Below, piece after piece: positions 9,399 to 17,901 of a stretch of 64,000 bases of DNA. The position numbers and the translations under genes were made by a program. The first letter of the stretch is position 1. Every line of letters begins with the position of its first letter. Origin of the DNA: Alphaproteobacteria bacterium (GTDB taxonomy: Bacteria > Pseudomonadota > Alphaproteobacteria > UBA6615). The notes beneath the pieces are model-generated. The model saw only the letters and a list, made by a program, of their open reading frames with translations, made no database searches and was not told the DNA's origin. The stretch is from positions 1-64,000 of the forward strand of contig JAALLF010000011.1 of NCBI GenBank assembly GCA_011087645.1, given 5' to 3'.

Positions 9399-11240
9399 TT
9401 AGGCGACGGCTGGTTCGGAGCGGTTTTCGATCGCACCGCACTCTGAGAGCGCTTCTTTGATGGCATATCGATTGAATGGCTTGGCCAAGAAATAGCTTGC
9501 CCCAAGGTTCATCGCGATTTGGCGCACATCGTGCGCGGTGACGACGATCACGGGGATCTGCTTCAATGTTCTGTCGTCTTTAATCGTCTTCAGTACTTGA
9601 TAGCCATCCACGCCGGGTAGTTCGATGTCCAGGATAATCGCCGCCGGATACGTTTCCTGTGCCCGTACCAACCCCTGCTTTCCATCTTGTGCGACCTCGA
9701 CCCGATAGCCGAGATTGATAAGAAGACGCTCCAACAGCGCGCTATCCGACAGCGTATCTTCGATAACCAGGATGAGCGGTCCATCGCCCTGGTCGGCGCT
9801 GTTTTGAATTGTCGGTTCAATATCGGGCAGCCAAACGGTGAAACAGGATCCTTCGCCGGGTTCGCTTTCGATATCGATACGTCCGCCCATCATCTCAACA
9901 AAGCGTTGGCTAATAGACAGGCCGAGCCCGGTTCCGCCATAGTGCTGTGTAATCGCGCTATCCGCTTGCACAAACGGCTGAAACAACCGTTCCGTCTGCT
10001 CGGCAGTCATACCGATACCCGTATCGCGCACGGCGAAACGGATCCAGCCGTCACCGTTTCGCTCGACGGTTAAGCTGATGTCGCCGTTCTTGGTAAACTT
10101 GGCGGCGTTGCTCAACAGGTTGAGCAAGATCTGGCGGAGCCGTTGGTCGTCGCTCTCTAAGCGGCCAATGCTCTCGGGAACGACCATCTTGAAACGGTTG
10201 CCGTTGGTCTCCATCAGCGGCGCGGTGGTGCTTTCGACGTCTGACAAGGCGTTCGCCAAATCGATGGGGTTGATGTTCAGTTCAATCTTACCTGCTTCGA
10301 TTTTGGAAATGTCGAGGATATCGTTGATCAGGCCGAGCAGGTGACGTCCCGAACCTCGCACCTTCTGCAGATCAGACGCCCGTTCCTCCGCCTCTTCGTC
10401 GCGGGCATCTTCCAACAACATTTCGCTGTAGCCGATGATCGCGTTGAGCGGCGTGCGCAATTCGTGGCTCATATTCGCCAAAAACGACGATTTCGCTTGA
10501 TTGGCGGATTCCGCAGCCTCCGATCGACGAGCCTGAAAAGCGGCTTCCGATCGACGAGCCTGAAAGAAATAGGCAAAGGTTGAAAGGCCCGACGTCAACA
10601 AGAACGCAACTAACCCAATACCGATGCTTTGGATCAGGAAACTGCGTAAGGCCACCCCGGCCGGGGCATCAATCACAAATGCACCCATGACCTCACCCAA
10701 ACTCCACTGTCCCCCTGGTGGAGCATATTTATTGTGACACGTAACGCAGCTTTTGCTTTTTGCGATCGACGGACGGATTGTGCGTAAGACCGGTTCGCCA
10801 TTCAATTGAATTAGGGAGACGACAGGGTCTCGCATGTTCTGATCGGCAAATGCGCGCATGGTCACGCGCATATTTTCATCTTGTGCAGCTGTGCGAATTT
10901 CGCGTCCGGGAAAGCCCACCATTGCGACCCTAATCGCTTCGTCGTCCACTCGGACTCTGTTAAAGGACTCCAGGGCGTGGGCGCGAAACGTCGCCGGTAC
11001 GGGCAAGTCTGTTTGGGAAGCCTTACTTCTGGCATCGGCATAGGTTGAAAAGAAGGCATCGACCAAAGACAAAACTGTCGCTTTTTCTGCTAAGCGGTTC
11101 TCTTTGTATTGGTCGATCGCAAGGGAGTAGAATCCGAAAGCGGCCAAACTGGCCAACAAAGCGCAAACCATCAGATACTGCAGGGCAAATTTTCTCCAGT
11201 CCTGTCCGCTTTGACGCTTGTTTTCGCTTAGAATATCCAT
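9399..11240 (-). CDS. hybrid sensor histidine kinase with periplasmic c-type-heme (DUF3365-like) domain
   Basis: A 613-residue membrane kinase. A first helix (about 18-40) precedes a periplasmic region of about 160 residues that ends in CVTCH (165-169), the covalent heme c motif expected for DUF3365/Tll0287-type sensor domains. A second helix (about 199-225) leads into a short charged linker, a HisKA box with His259 (MSHELRTPLN), an ATPase domain and a C-terminal receiver. Probable inputs are redox state or a gas such as NO or O2 through the heme. The linker carries a 9-residue tandem duplication. No partner regulator is adjacent; the receiver probably relays to a distant phosphotransferase. 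Confidence 0.9.
   Translation of the reverse strand: MDILSENKRQSGQDWRKFALQYLMVCALLASLAAFGFYSLAIDQYKENRLAEKATVLSLVDAFFSTYADARSKASQTDLPVPATFRAHALESFNRVRVDDEAIRVAMVGFPGREIRTAAQDENMRVTMRAFADQNMRDPVVSLIQLNGEPVLRTIRPSIAKSKSCVTCHNKYAPPGGQWSLGEVMGAFVIDAPAGVALRSFLIQSIGIGLVAFLLTSGLSTFAYFFQARRSEAAFQARRSEAAESANQAKSSFLANMSHELRTPLNAIIGYSEMLLEDARDEEAEERASDLQKVRGSGRHLLGLINDILDISKIEAGKIELNINPIDLANALSDVESTTAPLMETNGNRFKMVVPESIGRLESDDQRLRQILLNLLSNAAKFTKNGDISLTVERNGDGWIRFAVRDTGIGMTAEQTERLFQPFVQADSAITQHYGGTGLGLSISQRFVEMMGGRIDIESEPGEGSCFTVWLPDIEPTIQNSADQGDGPLILVIEDTLSDSALLERLLINLGYRVEVAQDGKQGLVRAQETYPAAIILDIELPGVDGYQVLKTIKDDRTLKQIPVIVVTAHDVRQIAMNLGASYFLAKPFNRYAIKEALSECGAIENRSEPAVA
10519..10565 (-). repeat. 27-bp in-frame tandem duplication in the kinase linker
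   Basis: A 20-bp stretch at 10519-10538 recurs exactly at 10546-10565, a period of 27 bp or nine codons. In the protein this gives FQARRSEAA twice (about 226-243), directly after the second membrane helix and before the dimerisation helix. Confidence 0.85.
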
Positions 11241-11356
11241 CGCTGTGTTGTCATGGATCGTTTAGGGAAAATATTCGCTAGTCTATGTTTCGAGCAATTA
11301 TTGGTTCGACATGGGCATCGAACTAGCTGAAAACGTAAGCTCAGAAAATAAAGCTA

Positions 11357-11375
11357 CCGTTAAAGTTATTAACGG
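11357..11375. promoter_or_regulatory. Inverted repeat upstream of the heme-sensor kinase, possible operator
   Basis: A perfect 7-bp inverted repeat CCGTTAA/TTAACGG with a 5-bp spacer lies 117 bp upstream of the kinase start. It resembles a dimeric-regulator site. The spacing differs from the CtrA pattern (TTAA-N7-TTAAC), so the binding protein is unknown. Confidence 0.35.
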
Positions 11376-11455
11376 ACTCGCTCCATCACCAAAAATGGGA
11401 GACCAGTAGGCGGCTCCGAAATATGCCCGATACTAGGTCCAGAAGTGTTCAGGGG

Positions 11456-11599
11456 CCGGTCGGCGCCACGGCAAGCGGCTTTCCGGTGTCGGTCCAAGCG
11501 GTCGGCCGTTACGCCGACGAAGCCACATTGTTTCGCCTGTCGGGACAATTGGAGCAGGCTATGCGGTGGATAGACTGGCGACCAACTTTCCTGACATAA
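11456..11599 (+). pseudogene. 3' remnant of a second copy of the amidase gene
   Basis: This stretch encodes the last 45-odd residues of an amidase (from [11 protein letters not shown] to a TAA stop). It is nearly identical to the end of the amidase at 7809-9239, with mostly synonymous changes and an altered last few residues. Similarity stops abruptly at about 11456, and no start codon or upstream domain is present. The silent differences indicate an older paralogous copy deleted from its 5' side, not a recent copying event. It is the main content of the 386-bp gap between 11240 and 11627. Confidence 0.85.
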
Positions 11600-11626
11600 C
11601 TATTCAATTACAAGGATTTATGACCT

Positions 11627-12436
11627 CTATTTGAGGTTTTTATTTAGTAATTGATAGATCCGCTGACCCTCTGCGGACGGCTCGGATTGGCCAAACAAAG
11701 TCTCGATCCAGTCGGCGATGAGCTTGTCTTTGGGCTGTCCGAAAGCGTCGTCGAAATCCATGTCCTCGACCGCGCGATTATAGATGGCGTGGAACGGCGT
11801 CGTGCCGTATTTGCCGATTAGATAGCCGACGAAGGCCGACGATTGCGCATAGGCCTGCCAGCGCCGCCAGGCATCCTGTTTGCCGAAATATTTCTGCCGG
11901 TTGCGGTCGGCCATCACGTCGGCCATCGGCAGCATTTCGTCCTTCGAGAAAATGATCCGGGCTAAATCCTCCGGTTGCTTATAGGTCGGATAGGCGTTGT
12001 TGCCGCCAAAGGAATCCTGCACGAAGGACGCGAAGCCCTCCTGGCTCCAATGGCCCTTTGACCGGTCATAGCCGGCCACCACATGGGTAAGCTCGTGCAG
12101 GATCGGCGCGCGGTCTTGGCGCAACCGGTACAGAACGATTTCGCCCCGGCGGTTGATATGGGATAGCCCGCGCCCCGGCCGGGCGCGCACGGTGATCGGA
12201 TAGGGCGCGTCGTCGATATCGATCCCCAAATGATCGAGCGCCTCGATACCGCGATACAGCTCGTCGCGCACATAGGCGATGCGCGCCGCGCCGTGGTCGC
12301 CTTCATCGATAATGATGAACCGGTCGTCGCGAAAAACTTCCTCGGCGGCGAACGCGCCGCCGCCCGGCCAGAGCAGGAGCGCGGCGGTAATGGCAATAGT
12401 TGCGAGCAATCGGTGACGCATAATATGCCTCAACAT
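11627..12436 (-). CDS. secreted HExxH putative metalloprotease (gluzincin-like)
   Basis: A 269-residue exported protein with a signal peptide (about 6-31, ending GAFA). The zinc motif HELTHVVAG falls near residue 114, and an EGFASFVQD helix about 20 residues later supplies the third ligand expected of gluzincins. That pattern resembles the peptidase-MA-type families. It is predicted to cleave peptides in the periplasm. Two starts are possible, at 12436 and at 12421, each with a fair SD. It stands alone between the amidase remnant and a palindromic repeat. Confidence 0.75.
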   Translation of the reverse strand: MLRHIMRHRLLATIAITAALLLWPGGGAFAAEEVFRDDRFIIIDEGDHGAARIAYVRDELYRGIEALDHLGIDIDDAPYPITVRARPGRGLSHINRRGEIVLYRLRQDRAPILHELTHVVAGYDRSKGHWSQEGFASFVQDSFGGNNAYPTYKQPEDLARIIFSKDEMLPMADVMADRNRQKYFGKQDAWRRWQAYAQSSAFVGYLIGKYGTTPFHAIYNRAVEDMDFDDAFGQPKDKLIADWIETLFGQSEPSAEGQRIYQLLNKNLK

Positions 12437-12493
12437 ATCACCCCCACATAAATCCTCCCCTCGCTTCAGGGGAATCGGCTATGACAGCCTCGC

Positions 12494-12596
12494 CCTTCGA
12501 GACGCCGCCCTTCGGGCGGCTCCTCAGGATGAGGCTTTGCGCATATCTAACAGAATTCCTCATCCTGAGGGCTCGCGCAGCGAGTGTCTCGAAGGA
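12494..12596. repeat. Intergenic palindromic repeat, copy 1
   Basis: The left arm runs from CCTTCGAGACGC to CTCAGGATGAGG and the right arm from CCTCATCCTGAG to GTCTCGAAGG, forming a long imperfect hairpin around a 25-base centre. The same arm sequences recur at 23332, 42417 and 42516. It fills most of the gap between the metalloprotease and amidase genes, and no gene lies in it. Confidence 0.85.
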
Positions 12597-12687
12597 GGCG
12601 GAATTCCACCCACCGCCACATGCGATAGCCCTGCCTTGATGGAAGAGGGCCGCGGTGGGGCGCCGGGAATAACCTCGGACTTCACTC

Positions 12688-14094
12688 CTAAACATAGCCC
12701 TCCGGCATTTTGAACGGATGGGCCTTTTCGTAGGCGCGGGCGGCGCGCAGGACCGTCGGGTCGTCGTAACGCCGGCCGACCATTTGGAAAGCCACCGGCA
12801 GGCCTTCGTCGCCGAAACCGCAGGGCACCGAGGCGGCCGGCTGCATGGTCAGATTGAACGGATAGGTGAAGGGGGACCAGTCGACCCATTCGCCCATATC
12901 GCGGTCGTCGGGGAAGTTCTTACCGGCCTCGATGGCCTCGAGTGGCATTTGCGGTGTGAGCAGCAGATCGTAATCCTGGTGGAAGCGCGCCATGCGCACG
13001 CCCAAATCGATGCGCGCCGCGTGGGCGCCGATCAAATCCTGCACCGACATGCCGGCGCCCTGTTCGGCGACGGCAACCAGGCCGGGGTCCATCAGTTTGA
13101 CCTTATCCGGTGGCATTTGGTCGACGATGAAAGCGTCGGCGGCAAACCACATGGTCTCGATGATCGGCCGGCAGTCGGGGATATCGGGATCGACTTGCTC
13201 GACCGTGGCGCCGAGCTCTTCGAAGACTTTCGCCGCCGTTGCGACCGCTGTGGCGACATCGTCGTCGGCCCAGGCGTGGCCGCCGAGAGTTGGGCTGTAG
13301 GCGATGCGCAAGCCCGCGACACCGTCTTCCAGCCCGTCCAAATAATTCCGGCCTTGCACGGGTGGCGACATGAAGTCGCGGAAATCGGGCTGCGCCAGAA
13401 CGTTGAGCATCACCACCGCATCGTTCACCGTGCGGGTCAGCGGGCCCATATTGGCCAGGCTGCCGATATGGCCGGGCAGGGGATAGTTGGGCACCACGCC
13501 GAAGGTCGGCTTGTGGCCGAAGACGCCGCTGAAGGCGGCCGGGATGCGGATCGAGCCGGCCGCGTCCGAGCCCTGGTGCAATGGTCCCATAAAGGCGCCG
13601 GCGGCCGCCGCCGCGCCGCCACTCGAGCCGCCCGGCGTGCGTTCCGGGTTCCAGGCATTGCGGGTGATCCCGGTCAGCGGATTGTCGGTGACCCCCTTCC
13701 AGCCGAATTCCGGGGTGGTGGTCTTGCCGACTAGAACGGCGCCGGCTTCGCGTAGCCGCGCGGTCGCTGGTGCGTCCTCGTCCCACGGTCCCGCCGGATC
13801 GGTGGTCTTCGAGCCGCGCAGGGTCGGCCAGCCTTTGGTCAGGGTAAGGTCCTTGATGGTCACCGGCACGCCGTCGATCGGACTGTTGGGCTCGCCCTTC
13901 TGCCACCGGGCCTCGGCTGCCTCCGCCATATCAAGGGTTGTTGCGGGGTCGACCAGACAAATGCAATTCAGCGTGTCGTTATGACGCTCGATCTGATCGA
14001 GCGCGGCTTGCGCGGCTTCAAGCGGCGAGGCATCGCCTTCTTCGAACAATTGGGCTAGTTCGACCGCGGTCATGGCCATCAGGTTGCTGGTCAT
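12688..14094 (-). CDS. amidase-signature family hydrolase
   Basis: A 468-residue amidase with the full triad: Lys81 (TIKD), GGSSGG at 155-160 and nucleophile Ser181 (AAGSIRIPA). It is clearly distinct from the amidase at 7.8 kb. The ATG has GGGGAGAT directly upstream. It lies 23 bp downstream of the transaminase and on the same strand, so the dehydrogenase, transaminase and amidase probably form one operon. Together they suggest use of an amide or amine carbon source, though the compound is not evident. Confidence 0.88.
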   Translation of the reverse strand: MTSNLMAMTAVELAQLFEEGDASPLEAAQAALDQIERHNDTLNCICLVDPATTLDMAEAAEARWQKGEPNSPIDGVPVTIKDLTLTKGWPTLRGSKTTDPAGPWDEDAPATARLREAGAVLVGKTTTPEFGWKGVTDNPLTGITRNAWNPERTPGGSSGGAAAAAGAFMGPLHQGSDAAGSIRIPAAFSGVFGHKPTFGVVPNYPLPGHIGSLANMGPLTRTVNDAVVMLNVLAQPDFRDFMSPPVQGRNYLDGLEDGVAGLRIAYSPTLGGHAWADDDVATAVATAAKVFEELGATVEQVDPDIPDCRPIIETMWFAADAFIVDQMPPDKVKLMDPGLVAVAEQGAGMSVQDLIGAHAARIDLGVRMARFHQDYDLLLTPQMPLEAIEAGKNFPDDRDMGEWVDWSPFTYPFNLTMQPAASVPCGFGDEGLPVAFQMVGRRYDDPTVLRAARAYEKAHPFKMPEGYV

Positions 14095-14117
14095 ATCTCC
14101 CCCTATGTTGTGGGCAC

Positions 14118-15521
14118 TTATTCTGCGGCGATCAAACCCTCGCCGCGCACCTTCTCCCAGGTGTCGTCGAGCGCCAGGCGGAACCGGGCGATCATTTCCT
14201 CGATCTCTTCCTGGTTGATAATCAACGGCGGGCAGAACGAGATCGTATCGCCGATGGCGCGCACGATCAGCCCATGGTCTTCGGCCCGCTGATTGCAGAA
14301 CGGCCCAATGCCGAGGTCTGAATCGAACGGCGCGTGGGTCGCCTTGTCGCGCACCAGCTCGACCCCGGCGACCAGCCCTTCGCCGCGCACTTCGCCGACC
14401 AGCGGGTGGTCGAGCAGTTCGCGCAAGCCGCCCTGGAAATGCGGGGTCATGCGCCGCACATGGCCGACGATATCCTCGTCCTCGTAGATGGCGAGCGCCT
14501 CGCGGGCGACCGCGGCCGACACCGGGTGGCCGGAATAGGTGAAGCTGAGCCCGAAGATGCCGACCCGGTCGCTTTCCGCGGCGATGGCGTCGAATACCCG
14601 CGCGTTCACCATCAGTGCGGAGATCGGAATATAAGCGCTCGACAGGCCTTTGGCGCAGACGATCATATCGGGCGTGAGCCCCATGGTGGTGGTGCCGAAC
14701 ATATTGCCGGTGCGCGCGAAGCCGGTGATCACTTCGTCGGCGACCAGTAAAATCTCGTATTTGGCCAGCACCGCTTGAACTTTTTCGAAATAGGTCGGTG
14801 GCGGCACGATGACCCCGCCCGAGCCCATGATCGGTTCCGTGAAAAAGGCGCCGACGGTCTCCGGCCCTTCCGCCTGGATCAGCGCGTCAAGCTCGTCCGC
14901 CAGACGGGTGGCGAAATCGTCTTCGCTCTCACCGGGTTGGGCGAAGCGGTAATGGTGCGGCGGCGTGACATGCAGAAAACCGTCGAGCGGCAGCCCGAAC
15001 GAGGCGTGATTATAATGCATGCCCGACAGGCTGGCCGAAGCGATGGTGTTGCCGTGATAGGCCTGGCGGTGGGAAATGATCTTGCGCCGCTCGGGTTGGC
15101 CCATCGCGCTCCAGTAGTACCAGACGATGCGCGCCGCGCTGTCATTGCCCTCCGACCCGGAATTGGCGAACCAGATTTTCGACATCGGCACCGGCGCGAT
15201 CTCGAGCAGTTTCTCCGCCAGATCGATCACTGGCGAATGGCTCTTATGGTTGGTCAGATGGTAGTAGGGCAGGCGGCGCATCTGGTCGGCCGCCGCTTCG
15301 ACCAAGCGTTCCTGCCCATATCCTAAAGATATGCACCAAAGCCCGGCCATACCTTCAATATATGATTTGCCATGAATGTCGGTGACCCAGACGCCGTCGC
15401 CTTCGGTGACGACGACCGGGCCTTTTTCCAAATGCGTCTTCAAATTGGTCAGCGGATGGATGACCGACGCGACATCGCGGCCCTCGGGCGAGTTGGGCCG
15501 AAGTGGGGTGCTCTCGCTCAT
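14118..15521 (-). CDS. class III (omega-amino acid:pyruvate type) aminotransferase
   Basis: A 467-residue PLP enzyme of fold type I. Asp262 in LVADEVITGF should contact the pyridine nitrogen, and Lys291 in CAKGLSSAY forms the Schiff base. SGSEGNDSA (121-129) binds the cofactor phosphate. Family members move the amino group of an omega-amino acid or amine to pyruvate or 2-oxoglutarate. It sits between a beta-hydroxyacid dehydrogenase-like gene (17 bp upstream) and an amidase. The context fits amine or beta-amino acid catabolism, but not a specific substrate. Confidence 0.9.
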   Translation of the reverse strand: MSESTPLRPNSPEGRDVASVIHPLTNLKTHLEKGPVVVTEGDGVWVTDIHGKSYIEGMAGLWCISLGYGQERLVEAAADQMRRLPYYHLTNHKSHSPVIDLAEKLLEIAPVPMSKIWFANSGSEGNDSAARIVWYYWSAMGQPERRKIISHRQAYHGNTIASASLSGMHYNHASFGLPLDGFLHVTPPHHYRFAQPGESEDDFATRLADELDALIQAEGPETVGAFFTEPIMGSGGVIVPPPTYFEKVQAVLAKYEILLVADEVITGFARTGNMFGTTTMGLTPDMIVCAKGLSSAYIPISALMVNARVFDAIAAESDRVGIFGLSFTYSGHPVSAAVAREALAIYEDEDIVGHVRRMTPHFQGGLRELLDHPLVGEVRGEGLVAGVELVRDKATHAPFDSDLGIGPFCNQRAEDHGLIVRAIGDTISFCPPLIINQEEIEEMIARFRLALDDTWEKVRGEGLIAAE

Positions 15522-15538
15522 ATGTTTTGTCCCTGCCG

Positions 15539-16477
15539 TTACTCGGCAGCCTCCTGCAGGCCATCGGAGACTTCGACATTCTCCGGCTGGATCTCGTAGC
15601 CCGACGCCTTGGCCTGGATTTCGAGCAGCGCGGCGAAATCGGAATCCGCGTGACCCATGCCGATCAGGGTCTGGATGATATCGCGGGTGTGGTTGGAGAT
15701 GGGCATCGGTACTTCCATTTTTCGCGCCGCCGTCAGCGCTAATTCCATGTCCTTGCGCAACATCACCGCGGTGTGCGTGGCGGTATAATCCAGGTTCACG
15801 AAGGCTGGCGTTTTATAGGCGGTGAAAACCGATCCCATGGCGCTCTTGTTCAGATAGTTGAGAAAGGCATGGCGTTCGACGCCGCCGCGTTCGGCGAACA
15901 CGGTGATCTCGGCCAAACATTGCGCCACCACGCCAAGCATCACATTGTGAGCCAGCTTGGCCAGGCGGGCGAGATCGCCTTCACCCAGATAGGTGACCGC
16001 GGCGCCGATTTGCGCCAGATAGGGTTCGACAAGATCGTAGGACTCGCGCGAACCCGACACCCCAAATGTTGCCTTGCCGGCTTTGACCGCGTGACCGTTA
16101 CCGCTGATCGGTACGGCGAGAAAATCGACGCCCTTGGCTTTCGCGGCGGCGCGGACTTTGTCGGAGGCCTCCGGCGATACGGTCGAGGAATCGAGTATCA
16201 TCTTGGGCACCGTGTCGCCGGACAAAACGCCCTTTGGGCCGAGAACGGTTTCGAGAAACGCCGTGTCGTCGGTGACGATGGTGTAGACGATATCGCGATC
16301 GGCGAGGTCGGACGGCGCGCCAACGACGGTGACGCCCAGTGGTTCGGCCTTGGCCGCCGTGCGGTTATAGACGGTGACGTCGACGCCGGCGGCGATCAGG
16401 CGCGCTGCCATGGGGTAACCCATTTTCCCGGTGCCAATCCAGCCGAAGGTGTGGGACTTCAGATTATCGTTAGCCAT
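15539..16477 (-). CDS. NAD(P)-dependent beta-hydroxyacid dehydrogenase (3-hydroxyisobutyrate dehydrogenase family)
   Basis: A 312-residue oxidoreductase with an N-terminal Rossmann motif GTGKMG (15-20). The conserved substrate-binding stretch is SGNGHAVKAG (125-134), where most relatives have SGG. The catalytic Lys174 lies in the RLAKLAHN helix. The family oxidises 3-hydroxyisobutyrate, tartronate semialdehyde or similar acids. It heads the operon with the transaminase and amidase. The SGN variant argues against a confident 3-hydroxyisobutyrate assignment. Confidence 0.85.
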   Translation of the reverse strand: MANDNLKSHTFGWIGTGKMGYPMAARLIAAGVDVTVYNRTAAKAEPLGVTVVGAPSDLADRDIVYTIVTDDTAFLETVLGPKGVLSGDTVPKMILDSSTVSPEASDKVRAAAKAKGVDFLAVPISGNGHAVKAGKATFGVSGSRESYDLVEPYLAQIGAAVTYLGEGDLARLAKLAHNVMLGVVAQCLAEITVFAERGGVERHAFLNYLNKSAMGSVFTAYKTPAFVNLDYTATHTAVMLRKDMELALTAARKMEVPMPISNHTRDIIQTLIGMGHADSDFAALLEIQAKASGYEIQPENVEVSDGLQEAAE

Positions 16478-16524
16478 GCTCTCACTCTCTGTCTTTCATA
16501 AGGTGATTTTGTTCAAGATAGCAG

Positions 16525-16550
16525 GAGCGGTGGTATACCGCTCAATTTTT
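16525..16550 (+). terminator. Orphan hairpin with T-run before the chaC-like gene
   Basis: GAGCGGT/ACCGCTC forms a 7-bp stem with a 5-base loop, followed by AATTTTT. No plus-strand gene precedes it: it lies in the divergent gap, 53 bp before the chaC-like gene. It may be a leader terminator or attenuator, or, because its centre is GGTATACC, a palindromic operator. Confidence 0.45.
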
Positions 16551-16602
16551 CTGGCGTATAGGAGGCCGCTCAAATTCACTCTTAAACCACAGTCTTGAAC
16601 CG

Positions 16603-17250
16603 TTGCCGCCCGTGTCCAAATTCGCCGTCAATCCGCCGCCGACCGAACCCGTCGATCTGTCCGAGGAAGCGCGCCGCGTCCATCTGACCGGGTTCCTGGC
16701 CAAGGCGCCCGAGCCTGATGCGATCTGGGTCTTCGGCGCCGGATCGCTGATCTGGCGGCCGGGGTTCGAACCCGCCGAGGCGCGTAACGGCACATTACAT
16801 GGCTATTCCCGTCAGTTTAGTTTTTGGACTATTCGCGCGCGGGGCCGGCCGGATAATCCCGGACTCGGTCTCGCGTTGGAACCCGATCCCGGCACCTGCC
16901 AGGGTAAAGTCTTTCGCCTGAACAGCCACAGCCAGGACGAAGACATGGCGGCTTTGTGGTATCGGGAAATGTTCAGCGGTGTTTATTTCCCGACCTGGTG
17001 TCCGGTGGTAACCGAGACGGGCATGGTGCCGGCGATCTGTTTCGTCGGTAATCGCGACCATCGCAATTATGCCGGCCGTCTGCCGGAAGACGAAGCGGCG
17101 GCGATCATTGCGCGGGCCGAAGGTGAATGGGGGCGGTGCCGGGAATATCTCGATTTGCTGGTCGACGCCCTCGAGCGCGAAGGTCTCGAAGACGCGGACA
17201 TGGTGCGGTTGCGCGACCGGGTCGACCATCATGACGGGGTGACCCCATGA
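16603..17250 (+). CDS. ChaC-like gamma-glutamylcyclotransferase
   Basis: A protein of about 215 residues with the nucleotide-like loop motif FGAGSLIW (44-51), which corresponds to the YGSLIW signature of ChaC proteins. ChaC enzymes split glutathione to 5-oxoproline and Cys-Gly in the cytoplasm. No ATG is available near the N-terminus; TTG at 16603 and GTG at 16612 are the candidates, neither with a strong SD. The stop overlaps the next start (ATGA), so it is coupled to the DUF938 gene. Confidence 0.82.
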   Translation: MPPVSKFAVNPPPTEPVDLSEEARRVHLTGFLAKAPEPDAIWVFGAGSLIWRPGFEPAEARNGTLHGYSRQFSFWTIRARGRPDNPGLGLALEPDPGTCQGKVFRLNSHSQDEDMAALWYREMFSGVYFPTWCPVVTETGMVPAICFVGNRDHRNYAGRLPEDEAAAIIARAEGEWGRCREYLDLLVDALEREGLEDADMVRLRDRVDHHDGVTP

Positions 17251-17870
17251 GCCACCGCCCGCGCCGCGTCCCGGCGGCCGAACGCAACCGCTCGGCCATC
17301 CTCGAAGTGTTGCAAAAGGTGCTGCCGCCGAGCGGAACCGTGCTCGAGGTTTCCAGCGGCACCGGCCAGCACGCCGCCTATTTCACGCCCGAATTGGCGC
17401 CACGGCGCTGGCAACCCAGCGAGTTCGACCGCGCCCTCATCGGCAGCATTGAAGATTGGCGCGAACGGGTGCCCTCGGCGCGGCTGCTGCCGCCGGTCAC
17501 CCTCGACGCTCGCGACCCGGTTTGGCCGGTGGAAGAGACCTCGCCAGAATTTCCCATCAGCGCCATCGTCAACATCAACATGATCCATATCGCGCCCTGG
17601 GCGGCGTGCCTCGGCCTCTTGGCGGGCGCCGGGCGCATATTGCCGCCGGGCGGTATTCTGTATCTGTATGGGCCCTATCGCCGCGGCGGCATTCACACCG
17701 TCACCAGCAACGAAGATTTCGACCGCTCGCTGCAGGCGCGCGACCCGCAATGGGGGGTGCGCGATCTCGACGAGGTGGAAGCTGCGGCCAAGGGCGAAGA
17801 CCTATTGCTCGATCAAGTGATCGAGATGCCGGTCAATAATCTGTCGGTGGTTTTTCGCAAACCGGCGTGA
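17247..17870 (+). CDS. DUF938 family, class I SAM-dependent methyltransferase-like
   Basis: A 207-residue protein of the DUF938 family. The SAM-binding-like motif LEVSSGTGQH lies at 33-42, followed by an acidic strand region (PSEFD). The C-terminus has FRK, typical of the family. The substrate is unknown. It is translationally coupled to the ChaC-like gene by a 4-bp overlap, which hints at a shared role in thiol or detoxification metabolism, but that is inference. Confidence 0.82.
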   Translation: MSHRPRRVPAAERNRSAILEVLQKVLPPSGTVLEVSSGTGQHAAYFTPELAPRRWQPSEFDRALIGSIEDWRERVPSARLLPPVTLDARDPVWPVEETSPEFPISAIVNINMIHIAPWAACLGLLAGAGRILPPGGILYLYGPYRRGGIHTVTSNEDFDRSLQARDPQWGVRDLDEVEAAAKGEDLLLDQVIEMPVNNLSVVFRKPA

Positions 17871-17901
17871 TCAACTGAAACCGTCAATCAGGAGCGACAC
17901 A

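Noticed and set aside
12718..13734. A 338-codon plus-strand open frame opposite the second amidase.
   Set aside because: It lies fully within a recognised amidase gene on the other strand and its translation is Arg/Gly/His-rich, as expected of a high-GC shadow frame.
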